Shown here: positions 36,949-49,169 of the stretch, piece after piece
Layout: each line of letters starts with the position of its first letter
Numbering within the stretch: position 1 is the stretch's first letter
Origin: Enoplolaimus lenunculus
Lineage: Eukaryota; Nematoda; Enoplea; Enoplida; Thoracostomopsidae
Direction: 5' to 3'
DNA length: 64,000 nt
Assembly (NCBI GenBank): GCA_030248215.1
Contig: JASANG010001602.1
Location: 1 to 64,000, forward strand
Program-made: the position numbers and the translations under genes
The notes under the pieces: model-generated
The model's input: the letters and a program-made list of their open reading frames with translations, nothing else
Told to the model about the DNA's origin: nothing
The model's database searches: none

Positions 36949-37552
36949 CGGGGTTCACGTTGTAACTGCTGCCGCTCTGCACATAACTTGTTCCTTTTTG
37001 ATTCGACGTCAACGTGAAAAACTGTTATATAAATAGCTGGTATATGTACAGATAAAAATTGGTTGCAAACTACTGGTCGCAAGTAGACATTGCATATAAA
37101 CTAGCCATATACCACATGATACCAAGAGACTTCTATGGAAATACCATATATACTCCAAAATTTTTCGTAAAATTAATAGACTATGCGGGATATGCAATAT
37201 GTGCGTAGGAATAAAATACTAATAAGATAGAAAATTCTGTACTAAATGATTCCGAACACTGAATTAACTTTGAAGTTTGCGTTTCGGACAAAAACTTTCT
37301 TTAAACACAGTTTCAATTGAAAATAATTCAAATGCCAAGTTTTAATATCATATGATATACCGTGGACATTGAAGCTAGCTTATATATCACAACTTTGTAA
37401 CCATTTAAAAGCATGTCATATAATATTGACATATTATATGTCGGACATCATATGATATTGCCGTACAAATGGTGACTATATTATCCGGATAGCGGAAAAC
37501 TCAAAGTTTTGAATTCGATAGCGAAATAGCATGCAGATTAAATGATACCCGC
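36949..37552. mobile_element. Second copy of the Harbinger-like MITE (compare 3281-3929)
   Basis: It shares GGGGTTCACGTTGTAACTG at the start, GATTCGACGTCAACGTGAA, several TATCATATGATAT palindromes and a closing TACCCGC. It abuts the long repeat copy that begins at 37555. Confidence 0.55.
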
Positions 37553-37554
37553 TA

Positions 37555-40080
37555 TTATTATAAGTCTAAAAGTTTTGCGGCCGCCTACCCTCGGCAACTT
37601 TTGACCTATGATGGAAAAATTTAACAGCTCTTTCACGATTTTGCAGCATCCCGTGACTGGGGTAGGTAAGTGCGAAAGTCACCAACACGAGAGGGTTACG
37701 AAGATTCCAACATAAGCAAAACGTCTTCCGGCCCGAGCTATATCCCCACTCATGTACATTCCGAGCAAAGCAACTGCGCCCAGCCTAAGAGCAACTAACT
37801 GAAACGGCTAAGTCCAGTCAACGACCCAGAGCCTAAGCGTAGCCGTAAGCCGCTATAACTCAGAATCGCACATGAGCAATGATACAACCAGGCCGTTACA
37901 CCTGCGTATGGAATAGGACTAGATATGCACTTGTCACTAAGCTAAGTGACAACAGGTAAAACCGAGTAACAGCGAGCAAAGCAAATTTGCGAGCATCCGA
38001 AAAATTTCAGCTCGCTAGAATTACTGTTTTCAATACTCAAAATCCCAACTATCGATAAAACGCGTGCGCTCTGTAAATTATGATCCGTTTCGATATTAGC
38101 GAACTGCCTCTTAACTAGATAAAAATCCACATACTATTTTTCACTGCGAGCTATGTTATAAATCTAAAACGCACCAAATACTTAAACGGCACCAATTCAC
38201 TTCAGCGCTAGAACGTATACTCCACATTGCTTACGCAAGCTCAGCAACCTATACGCACAGCCCGCGGGTGACTAGACTAACACTCAGGAAACCAAGAAAA
38301 AGGCGGGTCGATCCAGGAGAGATAAAAGAAAACGAGACCCGGAAAGTAAGAACGAAACTAAGAGAAAGAGTACAGACTAGTCTGAAGTGAGTTAGCACAA
38401 CCTAATGTGTGATAAATAATATGTGTGCAGGGAGCTAGGCTTAGGTCCCCACCACGCGGGTGGATCGCTTAAGCCTAAGCGTCGCGGGGCAAGAAAGCTG
38501 ACTAACAACTAGTATAACAACCAAATAGTTAACAATATATTAGTTCGAACAAAAACATTGATCAGCCCGAAAAACAACTAGTAAACATCACTAACTAATA
38601 ATATGCTAATGCTATGAAAGTTACTCAAAGACGGCATTACCCTCTTTGCATCGTCCTCAACAATCTGCAATCCCATCGCCTCCAATTCTACCTCGACCTC
38701 CGGTGTCAGGTGGGAAGCTACCCACCTGGCTTCAGAGGTCGAGGGTTGGAATTCTGGCGCGCCCGGATTTAGCGGGGAAGAAACCCTGCTAGCGGGTCGT
38801 TCTGCCATCCTTGAGTCAAAATGAACTATCACGAAATTTATAATAACTGATCAAAAATTGGCTGAAAAATAAAATATAACAGTGACGACTTAAAGCGTGG
38901 CCTGAATTTCGGCAATCATTTAGTGAGCGACTACACTTTTGTACAGGGCCAGCAAAAACATACAGGTGTAAATATTAAAGAGCCTTACCACAATTTCTGG
39001 AATCGCATGTGCCAGCCGCCGCAGTGGCCGGACGTCCGCGGCGACACAAAATTTCTCCCTTCGCAAAACCAATGCATTGCCTTACCGCTCTATCAATTCC
39101 GCAATTCAACAACCAAACAATAAATACACTTATATTGGTGTAACTCACACAGTAATAACCACACTACCGATTTCCAGTCACAATCAAACAAAAAACCATA
39201 GAAATACACTGATACTACCTTTTTCCCCGGCAGAGTCAGTCAAAATCCCTCAGATTTTACGGTTATTTTGCATAACTGGTTTTTCTAGCTAGTCCAAAAA
39301 CTTCCGAAATCCAATGACTCCAATACACACGAAAAACACTGTATATATCCGAATTCAAAATCCACGTTACTCATAAACAACAACTCAAACGCCACGTAAT
39401 CACAAAACAAGCCAACGATTCAAGTAATCACTTATTTAGTAGCTAGCTATCTAAACATATTTTCGATTATTTCCGAAAATTTTGTATAGGTTTTTGTAGA
39501 CGTAGAATTCGAAAATTCAGACGAAATATAGCGTTTCCTACACATTTCTATCGAATTCAGCACTTTTCACAACCTCTTACAAAGTTTTCTGCCATGTACA
39601 TCTGAATTAAGCCAAATTCAGATCATAACAGTTTTCCGTGAAATTTACATCATCCAAAACCGTCAATCTTGACCTGAAAACATTTATATCCAGCCCAGAT
39701 CTAGTGAATATCAATAGTTTGCAACTCTTTTTGTACTGTTTGAGCTGCGGGAGCCTCCACAGCTCACCCAGGACCAGTCTGCAATGTTTATACTTTTTGA
39801 AACTTACGACAGATTTTAAATTTGTGCACATACCCACGCAGCAACTCTCTAGGACACCGACACTTCAAGGGCTGCTCTTTTCAGCTCAGAACCTTCCAAA
39901 CCGAGGCTGTGCCTGCCGACACCAGCCCGTTCGGGGTCTTTCTGCCAAGATCTTTCCCCGAAAATTTCCGTGCAGCCCGAAAGCTCACACATTCTCACAA
40001 AAAATGTGATCCAGCTACTATAACCTAAATTCTACTGAGATTTAGAGGCGCAGGGTGCAGTGACGTCTGTACAATTATAA
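37555..40080 (-). mobile_element. Long dispersed element, copy A; possibly an LTR-related fossil
   Basis: This copy matches 49170-51720 in reverse orientation over scattered blocks, including CCGAGGGTAGGCGGC near one end and GTCACTGCACCC near the other. It has a non-coding front part and short conserved coding-like blocks. No reverse transcriptase, integrase, protease or transposase is visible, so the family is unresolved. It looks incomplete and old. Confidence 0.5.
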
Positions 40081-42837
40081 TAGGCACAAAACGTGTTCCG
40101 CGCTGGCTAAGTTATAACGAGCACTCGCGGCGTTAGTCGACACACTCCTGGGCAAACTTTAGTTCAATAAACCAGTGTATTTAATACTTGACAGAAATAG
40201 ATACATATATAAGGGGTAGTGCGTGGCCAGCAGCCACTCTTATTACGGTCCTATACTTAACAATTTGAGCAGACAAAACGCGTACGATTTGCACACGATA
40301 AATTACACTAAACATTATTTTAGACTTAGAATAAAATAGTTTTGTTGCCTTATTTTGGAAACGATTTACTACCAAATTTCAACAACCACTTCACCCTTTT
40401 TAAATGTTTTTTCGTTAGAAATAACAAGTGTTCTTACCCCCTCTAATCATGTTCAACTAAAAATTCCGGTATATCATTATGAGGGGAGTTGATTTCAAAA
40501 CTGAAACATTTGTTAAATGGCTATTTTTAGGAATGTGTGAAAAATAATTGTATTCGTTATGTGATATTTTGATGTTGGATTGAAAATACACTGGGTAACC
40601 TTGATATGGATGCCTAAGCTTTATCAGTCATAATTCCGCCTTAGCTAGGCTAAGTCGTAATTCCGCTTTGAGTTAACACAATTCAGGACTGGGCTAAATT
40701 ACGACTTGGGCTACAACATATATACAAGTAATTGGCCATATATGTGTAATTTGTCACTTTCACTGCGATCCTCCGTCTATAATAACTCGCGTTGTTTACC
40801 ACCGATTTCTTTCTGAAACTATGTTATCCGTATGTTTTAAAATTTCACTATTTTCAACGGTTTGTATTAATTTTTTTAGAAGATTCTGCAAAAAATTAGA
40901 TTAATTGTCAAGAAAGAACATTTGCCGCAAAAAATAATTTTGTTTTGTATCTAAAATAAAACCACATCGAATGTAATAATTGGCGTGATCGTAAAATTGA
41001 GTTTTCTCTCGATAAATATTTCGAACTAATTTTTGTCAAAATAATTGAATGCGGAAGTTTTTACAACAAATTTGTAGACTAAACATTTTCAGTTGTTTTT
41101 TTGATTAATCTTCAGCTAAAAAATGCCACATCTACAGATCGGAGTTTGAATCATATCGCAGCACAATAACTGTTTACACTCGCTTATCAATCAGACTTAT
41201 GCGGTGTAAAGCGTGATGCTTAGTCCAAGCTCAAGCTTAAATGTGTTTGTAGTGTTTACGTTTTTGTTCTGCATGTTCCGGTTGGGAAATCCGGTAGTTT
41301 TCACTATCCGGTTCCGGTAACAAATGCAGTATTTTTTCATTGCAATTTACCGATGTTTTCGGCATTGGAAATTTTTCTCATTCGGAAATTTAAGAACAAT
41401 TGGCCTGTTGTTCTTACTTATTTTTCTAAAATTGTCTCCGCGTGTATTGCCAAAGTTTTCAGTTGTTCCATACTCCATAATTTATCATACCTTTCCACCT
41501 AGTGCATTTGTTTCAAGATTTTGGCATTCTAAAAGTAGTGTTAACAGCATTCAAAGCCATAAAATTGCTTAGAAATGAATTTTTTGGTAGAAGCATTTTT
41601 TGTTTTCTAGTTCCGGCCCCTCTTCCAGTGTTTTTTAAACTTTCCGATTCCGCTTTCGGCATTTTATAATTCCCGTTGCACACTGGTTCTAATGTAGCAA
41701 ATGCATTCAAACTTTGGTCATTTTTGCAAACATAAATTTACATTTAAGTTTAACTATGAAAATACTGACATGAAATGCTTAATTTTGTTGACAATTTTTG
41801 TAGCTCTCGGACAATTTTATATTCCAAACAGTTTAAGATGTTCTAATTAGACAGGTAGCGTAGAAATTTGACAATACGTGAACGTTTACTAAGACTCATG
41901 CTGGATTCACACAGTCATCGTAGACAAAATTATTGTCAACGGCGCATTTTCGCCCAAACCTATACGAGACCGCAACTGAATAATCGTCGACACTGAGATT
42001 TGCAATTTTCCCGTAATCATCGTGTGCGGTACGCTACACTTTAAGAACACTTGAGTAAAATTGTTAAAAAAATTCTAAAAATGATCAGAAAAAAGTCATT
42101 TTCAGTTTTTTAATTCTAAATCCTTAAACATTTTAAATTGCCTGAATCAAATTTGGCTTTAGTTTTTTTAAAAGAGGTTCTCGAACTGATTAGAAACAGC
42201 GCGATTAAAAGTGACCGCCTGCCTTTTAGTTTTCAAATTTATAATTCTACTGTACATACATTTTAGAGCGTACGCAGTGAAACGGCGAGTTTAACATTTT
42301 TTGATTCTGTTCCTCGTTTTTAGCGTTGTATTCTATATATCGGGTTTAATTCTTGTAACTTTTCTCAAATTAAAGATTTAAGTTGTTTTGCGTATTAAAC
42401 ATTGATATTTCAATAAATAGAATTAAGTAGCTAAAGATGCGCAGTCCAGAGACCACAGGTTTTAAAGTTTGCTCTTTTCGCTTCCAAACGCCCTCCTGTT
42501 CGGGCCTTTAGGTAGAGGGAAGCTAGTGGGCTCAGCTTCTGTGGAAAAATTTTGGACCCTCTAGAAACGTTTCACCTTGCTTGTAAGGCATTGGAAACCT
42601 TTGTATACGCTTCCTGAAACATTTTTAGCCCCTCCCCCCACCCTAGCAAAGTAAGCTGGCTACGAACCTACATCAGACATGATTCTAGGTTTTTGTGTTT
42701 CGTTCAGAACTGAGTGTCATGTGCATTAACATTTCGGTTTCAGTGTTGCTATAAGAACAACATTATAACATTTAATCGATATTTAGTAAAATTTAATCTG
42801 AAATAAAAAAACTTAACTAAGTGTGAAAAATCTAAAA
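40081..42837. other. Intergenic upstream of the DB gene
   Basis: About 40610-40730 holds dyad text around GGGCTAAATTACGACTTGGG. About 41270-41670 is rich in TTCCGGT-type motifs. A decayed GGCCCGTAGC-family MITE lies at 42500-42672. No gene was recognised. Confidence 0.4.
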
Positions 42838-45800
42838 ATGCATTCTGGAATACGTTTAGGTTCAACAGTGTTGCTAGTCACCATAATTCGATCTAGTCTT
42901 AGTATGGCGCCACCTTTTAATAAACTCTACCCAGGGCGGCAAAATCATGAATCCATTTCGTGCTTACCCCTAAATTGCGCACAGTGTAACGTTCTCGAAC
43001 TCGACTTGCAATGTTATCACTACTGTGATAGCCTTTGTTGGCGCCAAAACGTCCAAAATGGCGGCGTGCTGCAAAACGCCAGTTACGCGAGCAAGCCAAC
43101 GTCCCTTACGCATAAGGGCGTTGGTTTACGCGAACGAACTTTATTCAATAGTGTAATGTTTCGTGATATTTCACACAATCGACAACACGCAGTTGGACGG
43201 GGGTACACGTACGGCGAACAGTTGCATGCGACAACAGTTTCGACTCATATACAGCCTAGTGTTGGCCTTCCTATCCCTGGATACATCGAGCGTTATCCTA
43301 ATATTGTGATAACTTCTGGACATTATCAAGACAGGAATAACGTGGAGAACAATTACGAGAAGCAAACGAAAGAAGCTTTGCAAGGAACAAATAGAAGTTT
43401 CGAATTTACCAGGCGTAAAAGTCGCGCAAAACAACGGCGTGAAACGCACAAGCGAAGACTGAGATTTAGACGGAAACGTATAAAAGAAAGAAGAAGCGAA
43501 CGGCAGCGCCGCATCGCTGATAAGGTTAGTTGTATCAAGAGTGGATGATCACTCTTTATAACAAGAGTGTGCGACTGGGTACATTCTGTGTATTAAAGAA
43601 TGTACCAGCACGCGTTGCGTTTTTGTTCGACACCTCTCCACAATCTGGGGGGGGGGTAAGCAAGAGATTAACAGTATGCTTCAGTACACCTACCCCGCCT
43701 TAAACAAGGGGGGTTACAATTTCCTTCTTCACTACGATATAAAACTGCGTAAAGACCCACCCTAAACAAGGGGGTAGGCCAAAAACGCAACGCGTGCCGG
43801 ATACATTCTTTATTACACAGAATGTACCCAGTTGCACACTCTTGTTATAAAGAGTGATCATCCAGTCTTGGTTGTATCAAGAGTGCATAATACAAGAGTG
43901 TATAACTCTTGGGGTTATACATAAGGGCCATCGGTTCGCACAGGCTATAGCACCCCCTAAATAAGGAGGGTGGGCCAAAAAAGAAACACGTGCCGGGAAT
44001 ATTCTTTCCTACACAGTATGTGTACGCAGTGGCGTATGTACTCTTGTTGAAGTATGCATCTTCCAGTGTTGGATGTATTTATTTTATTGTAATTTTAAAA
44101 TTCACATACCGCTGGCTGAACACACGAAAAACACATAAAGCTCAGTAACTAACATTTTGCTGGTATGCTCAGCAGCGCAATGCAAAATAAGACGTACTAG
44201 AAGCTCTTTTTATTGTTGATCACTAATGGTGAGCACGTTCCGAGTTCATATTCCATGATTAAAGTGCACCTTATTCGAAAGAAGAACCATATAAACTATT
44301 GGGGCCTGTCCACTAAGTGTAAGTGTAAATCCAAGCCTAATCCTATGTCTGAACGAAACCTAACTCTTAAAAGCCTAAGTATAAATTTAAGCTTTTCAGT
44401 CTTGCAAAAGTCGACCAGTTCCGCTGTCTTCTAGCAAGCCCGTAAAACTTAGAAATGGGCCAAGATGAAAATATTTTTGCGCGTTTATATTAAATTTTTG
44501 TTTCAGGCATTAGTGAGAGCACAACTGGACAATTTGGCGAATCAAAGATTCAACGCGTGTTGTTCATCAATTGCTCCTACATGTGCTGCTGCCGGGATCT
44601 GTTCGCATAACGCAAGTTTAACTCAAGTAAGTGCCGCCTTTGTATATTTGTACAGAAATTGTGATTTTTGACATCGAACAAAATGTTATTGCAGCCTGTT
44701 TAAATTACACGGCAACGTAATGTGACATTTACTTTGAGGTAATCTTAGCATTGGAATTTCTGGTAACTCGGGTTATGGTGTAGAAGGTTCATTGAGATTG
44801 TCCGTAAACACTCTTTGTACTGAACAAAAATTTGTTTAATAGAGATTCGAAGAATGTTTCCAGTCGGACGGCTCGGCTTAAGTGGCTGGGTATGGGCAAA
44901 ACGCTCCAGCGCCATCCATGTTCAGGGCTAGTTGATTCTTATTGCAGCCTCTTTAAATTACATGGCAACGTAATGTGACAATTTAATTTGAGGTAATCTT
45001 AAGTGCCCGTAAACACCCTTTGTACTAATCAAAAATTTGTTAGAGATTTTAAAAGTGTTTCCAGTCGAACGGCATCTATCGAGTGTAAACTTAATCCTAA
45101 ACTAACTTCTTTAATGTGGAACATAGCTATAAAATTTTTACTTTTCAAAATCATCATTGGTCACTGAGAAAATCTGAGATGATTTAATCCGATTATATAT
45201 TATTGCCTTTATTATAGTCAAAAAATATTTATATAAACTGCAGTGAATAGCCCACCACATGAGCTGTCTACAATATATACAACTGCAACCAAAGTAGTGT
45301 CAACTAGTGTTTTAATCTTAACATTGACCATAATCATACGCATCATTTCAGATTTCAACTAAAACATTAAAAATTCAAATCTAAATATGATTATAAATAT
45401 TAAAGTGATGATGTAACAACGTTTTTAGCTTTTTCCATGATAAACAATTACTGGCGCGAAGAGCTGATAAACAGCCGGTCGACTGGCCGATTGGCCAACA
45501 CCTTTGGCCGGCCTGCCTGTTTTCGGCCGGTGCACAACATAACTGAGCAATAGTAGCGGTGTTTTTTGTCTTATCGCACTATTTCTGTAAACAATAAATC
45601 GTTAGCTCGGCAGTTTCTGGTGAAGAATTTTTCAATTTTGCTATTAAAAATTTAAATAACTGATTGCTTCTACTGAACCTACCTCGTCTGGTATTTACAT
45701 GTAAGTTGAAAAAACAACTGCAGAACGCGTGCCGAAAATAGCACCTTACCTGCTTTTAATAGCGCAAACGTATCATCAGAAGTATTTGTCTTAATTCTCA

Positions 45801-47983
45801 TCTGTGCTTATCAATTATCACCGCGGAGTAATAAGGCGTGAATCAAGTGAGCTGTGTCATCTGCTGGTCTGAAAATCTGCCTACAAAAAAGTAGGCAAAT
45901 TTGTGCTAAAACGAGCGAAATTTTACACATCTTCATACGCAGGTTCCTCTATACTGTAGTGACCCGAATAAGAGGGGGTCTGACATTTATTTGGCCTCTC
46001 CAGAGGGTACCCTCCTTGTTATTCGGTTACGGACTGTTATTTATTTTTAACCCACGCTCCACCACCCTTCGTTACTGATATATATCCGGTACTGCAATTA
46101 TCCGTTGAATCAAAACGTTTATTTGTCTTGTGCCAATAGCTTGAGCGATAATACAAGGTTATACTTATGAATGTACTTTCATAATTTAGGTACGCTTTAA
46201 AGGTTCGAACTCAAATTATTTGGTCCTGGAGTTATTTATGCGCTACAATTAGGGCTAATTGACATTTATGGACTCTAATTAGGGTTTAGGAACTCTATCC
46301 ACTTACCGACTCTTATTAGGGATTCGGACTCCTATTGATTTGGACTCAAAATGGGGACCCCCCTTTTATTACTCCACCACCTCTTATTCGGGTTAATACA
46401 GAAACAACGCCTATCATCAACTGGTGACAGATGCTACACACATTTGAGAATGCGGGCACAGATTGAAGCGCTTAGCGAATGGCTCTCGGAAAATCTTACT
46501 GGTGACAATGCGGATGATGGGAAGGCCTCGGTTATCTGACGTCGCCCACAGCTCTACAAAAATTAACTATTTTACAATTAAGCTATATTGATTTTAACAG
46601 ATTTACGATGCAGCATATCAGAACTGTGACCCGTCACGCTACATACTGCACTTGGTACGATGTTCAAATATTGATTTCGCAGATAACCGGCATTGTTGCT
46701 CAGGGCTACCTCGACAATGTCAATCGTTATGCTCGCCAAAAATACCTAGCTACTTACCAGCAAATCAACTTATTTGCATAGATTATATGCGAACAATATT
46801 TGGCTGTAACCGTCGAGGCCTGGGTCGGTCTGACAGCGGTTTGAAACGGCGATTTTCAGTGGATGAAAACGGTCGTTATAGGCCATTTGATATCGGGAAT
46901 TTGTGGAATGTTGTCGCACGGGAAGGAGCGTATATTTTTCCAGCGCTACAGCCTCGGATCGAAGCAAGGCGTACGGCAAGACGTACCGAGGCGGACCGTG
47001 CTCGTAAATTGACCAATGACCGTTCGCCATTTGCTCGGCGAAATCTAAGACGCTATTCTCATTCGTTAAACAACAACGGCCGTCGTGGAAACCATCGTTT
47101 CCGTGAATATGAAGGTCATTTACGGCGGCGGCAAACCGGCCAATCACAACGCAAGAAATCCAGAAGCTCAGCACCTCGATTAAACAATCAAAATCGAAAA
47201 CGCAGCCGGCGTCGGCAATCTGATCAATTAACGCGCAGTATTATAAGATACTCAAAAAATCAATTAACGAATCAAAACCGAGAACGTGGTCAGCGTCGCC
47301 AACCTGACCAACCACAACGTGCCAAAACACGATACTCGGCAAATAAATTATCCAACGAAATTCGAGATTATCGAATCGGGGCGGTGCCGAAACATTCAAC
47401 TATTGAGCGACAACTACTAAAATCTCGATCAACCAATCAGCGTCGAGCATTACTCCAACCACCAGAGCGAGCGGAATCAGGAAATCAACAACAGCTTGGA
47501 ATTGCACCTGCGGTGATATCTCGAATTCTTACTGGACTCGCACCATTATTAGGAGCTCCTAAGCGATCAGGAGTACATCAATCAAACTACCCGTTAGATT
47601 CTACTCCAATTGGCCAATCAAATCTGTTCTCCGCCAGCCATTCCCTAATTACGTCACCGTTGTCACATGCTATTGGTCCTCAGCTGCCCAATAGTCATTC
47701 GCTCGCGCTACTCCAAGCGTTACCAAATCAGTCGTTTGATCGACAACAAATTCAACAGCTGCTTGGACCTCAACTGACGGCAAAAATTAAATCAAGCTCG
47801 TTTGAGCAGACCAGCTCCACACCACGTGAAAAGGCATCAGAACTGTTTCAAAAGCGTGCGTTTGTACCTGCTCGGACTTCAAATTTATTAGAAGACAATC
47901 GTAAACAAGTCAACCTTTCCAAATCAGTGGAAACTGCTGCAAATGAGGTTCTGTGGCCTATCATGTCTTCACTGATTGGGTAA
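42838..47983 (+). CDS. Secreted DB-module protein with long basic tail
   Basis: Exons: 42838-43524, 44507-44626, 46601-47983, all joined in phase 0, giving 729 aa. The N-terminus MHSGIRLGSTVLLVTIIRSS is a likely signal peptide, followed by a small Cys cluster (CLPLNCAQCNVLELDLQCYH). Residues 229 and below end in a basic stretch. A 12-cysteine DB module, a nematode extracellular domain of unknown function, spans about 244-340. Its cysteines are at 247, 248, 255, 261, 278, 290, 301, 302, 309, 313, 328 and 338, with two CC pairs as in the family. The exon 2/3 join falls inside the module and preserves its spacing. The C-terminal ~350 residues are rich in Arg, Gln, Asn and Ser with repeated RRQ(S/P)DQ-type text, unlike most short DB proteins. 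Function is unknown. Introns contain hairpin and TA-flanked MITEs. Confidence 0.8.
43542..43864. mobile_element. Hairpin element in DB gene intron 1
   Basis: The left arm 43542-43628 (TGGATGATCACTCTTTATAA ... ACGCGTTGCG) is the inverse of the right arm 43779-43864. The spacer has a G run and CCCCGCCTTAAACAAGGGGG. Text matching TTGTATCAAGAGTG lies on both flanks (about 43530 and 43870). A related half copy follows at about 43880-44065. Confidence 0.75.
44692..45075. repeat. Direct duplication in DB gene intron 2
   Basis: TTGCAGCCTGTTTAAATTAC ... GGCAACGTAATGTGACA ... TTTGAGGTAATCTTA occurs at about 44692 and again at about 44941. TTCCAGTCGnACGGC closes each unit. The units are unequal in length. 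Confidence 0.75.
45954..46401 (-). mobile_element. TA-flanked MITE, full-length copy in DB gene intron 2
   Basis: The terminal repeats are CTGTAGTGACCCGAATAAGA and (inward) CTGTATTAACCCGAATAAGA, about 448 bp. Internal blocks match 23132-23516 in reverse. TA precedes the left end, and the right TA is lost. Confidence 0.85.
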
Positions 47984-48367
47984 TTTGTTTCGCTTTAGTC
48001 TAAACCGATTTGCATCAATATTTAGTATACATGAGGAGAGCCCTTAAAGCTGCAACCAATTTGCATATGCAATAGGATGGATCAAACGCATTTTTGGTGT
48101 AAAATACGCCTCAAACAGCACCTTGTGTGACAATAATAATTTGCCGACTATTGAGTTTTGAGCGATGATCGGATTTTCGCAAAGCGTTATACGTTTTGTA
48201 CTCAAGGAGCGAAAGGTGAATATCCGTCCGTTTGTGTATCCGTTCGTCTAGCGAGAATCTCAGGAACCGCTGTATGAAATTTGCCAATCTTTTTGTGCTT
48301 GAAAGGCTATGATCCTGGGTGTTAATCTTGGATTGAGGTTGTACAATACTAAAGCCATTTACTAGGT
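47984..48367. other. Region downstream of the DB gene
   Basis: Nothing is recognised beyond short AT-rich text. It is probably the 3' UTR and intergenic DNA. Confidence 0.4.
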
Positions 48368-48735
48368 AGACGCTAATTTGCATAATTAATTAAGCATAAG
48401 TTAGGGCTTTTTCATTTTTTCACTAATTATTAGGGTTACATGTCATTAATTTCAGCACTAAAGCGTTGTAGGCGCCCGAAATCTGAATGAATTATTCATA
48501 AACATTTAGAAGAGATTAATGAATAGCTAGCTACTAAGTGATTTGTGTATTAACTGATTGAGTTATACCTAATTTAGGACTTTTTACATTATTTCTCTAA
48601 TATTAAAGTTACAAACGTTTTGATTTTATTAGTAAAGGGTTTTTGGATGCGAGAAATCAGAAGAAAGTATTCATAAACCTTCAAAGTAGATAATTGAATA
48701 GCCCGCTACTAACATATTAGCATATTAATAGCTAT
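48368..48735. repeat. Two tandem ~185-bp units
   Basis: Each unit has TTAGGGCTTTTTCATT/TTAGGACTTTTTACATT, then CACTAATTATTAGGGTTAC/CTAATATTAAAGTTAC, a TTCATAAAC(A/C)TT block and AATTGAATAGCCCGCTACTA/AATGAATAGCTAGCTACTA. Confidence 0.65.
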
Positions 48736-48771
48736 GCCAACTGTGGAAGTTGAGTTGGGTATCACTGTTTT

Positions 48772-48973
48772 GGCCAATATAACGAACAGGGGAGAAACAG
48801 TTTTATAAGTATATCGCTAAGGTTAAGCCGGAGCCTAAGCGTAAGAATGAGCATATTTCTAAACCTAAGACTAACTCTAAGCGTAAAACAAGCAAAAAAA
48901 TTAGTCTAAAGCTTAAGCTTACTTTATTGCAGTTCCATAGAAAAACGTTCCGCCCCTGATTTTTACATGGGCC
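48772..48973 (-). mobile_element. Telomere-repeat MITE, complete copy
   Basis: The left end is GGCCAATATAACGAACAGGG and the right end CCTGATTTTTACATGGGCC. The + strand core carries GAGCCTAAGCGTAAGAATGA and AAACCTAAGACTAACTCTAA before AAGCTTAAGCTTACTTTATT. Confidence 0.85.
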
Positions 48974-49169
48974 ATTGTGTTTATAAGCGTTTGCGTTCTG
49001 TTGGTTTTAGGGTGTTCGGGTATGAGAAAAATTAGTTAGATGCACGCTAATTAGCATAGTACCTATGCCAGTTATAGCATATAAGTGCATTCTATTTTTA
49101 TAAATATAGGTTTTGCCGGTGTATAACACTATGCTTCGTGTGGTTTTCAAATAAGAAACACTGAAATAT

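Noticed and set aside
46351-46539. Open frame just upstream of DB exon 3, considered as an extra exon
   Set aside because: Its first part is the end of the TA-flanked MITE and the next part matches a dispersed repeat. DB exons 2 and 3 join directly with correct cysteine spacing without it.
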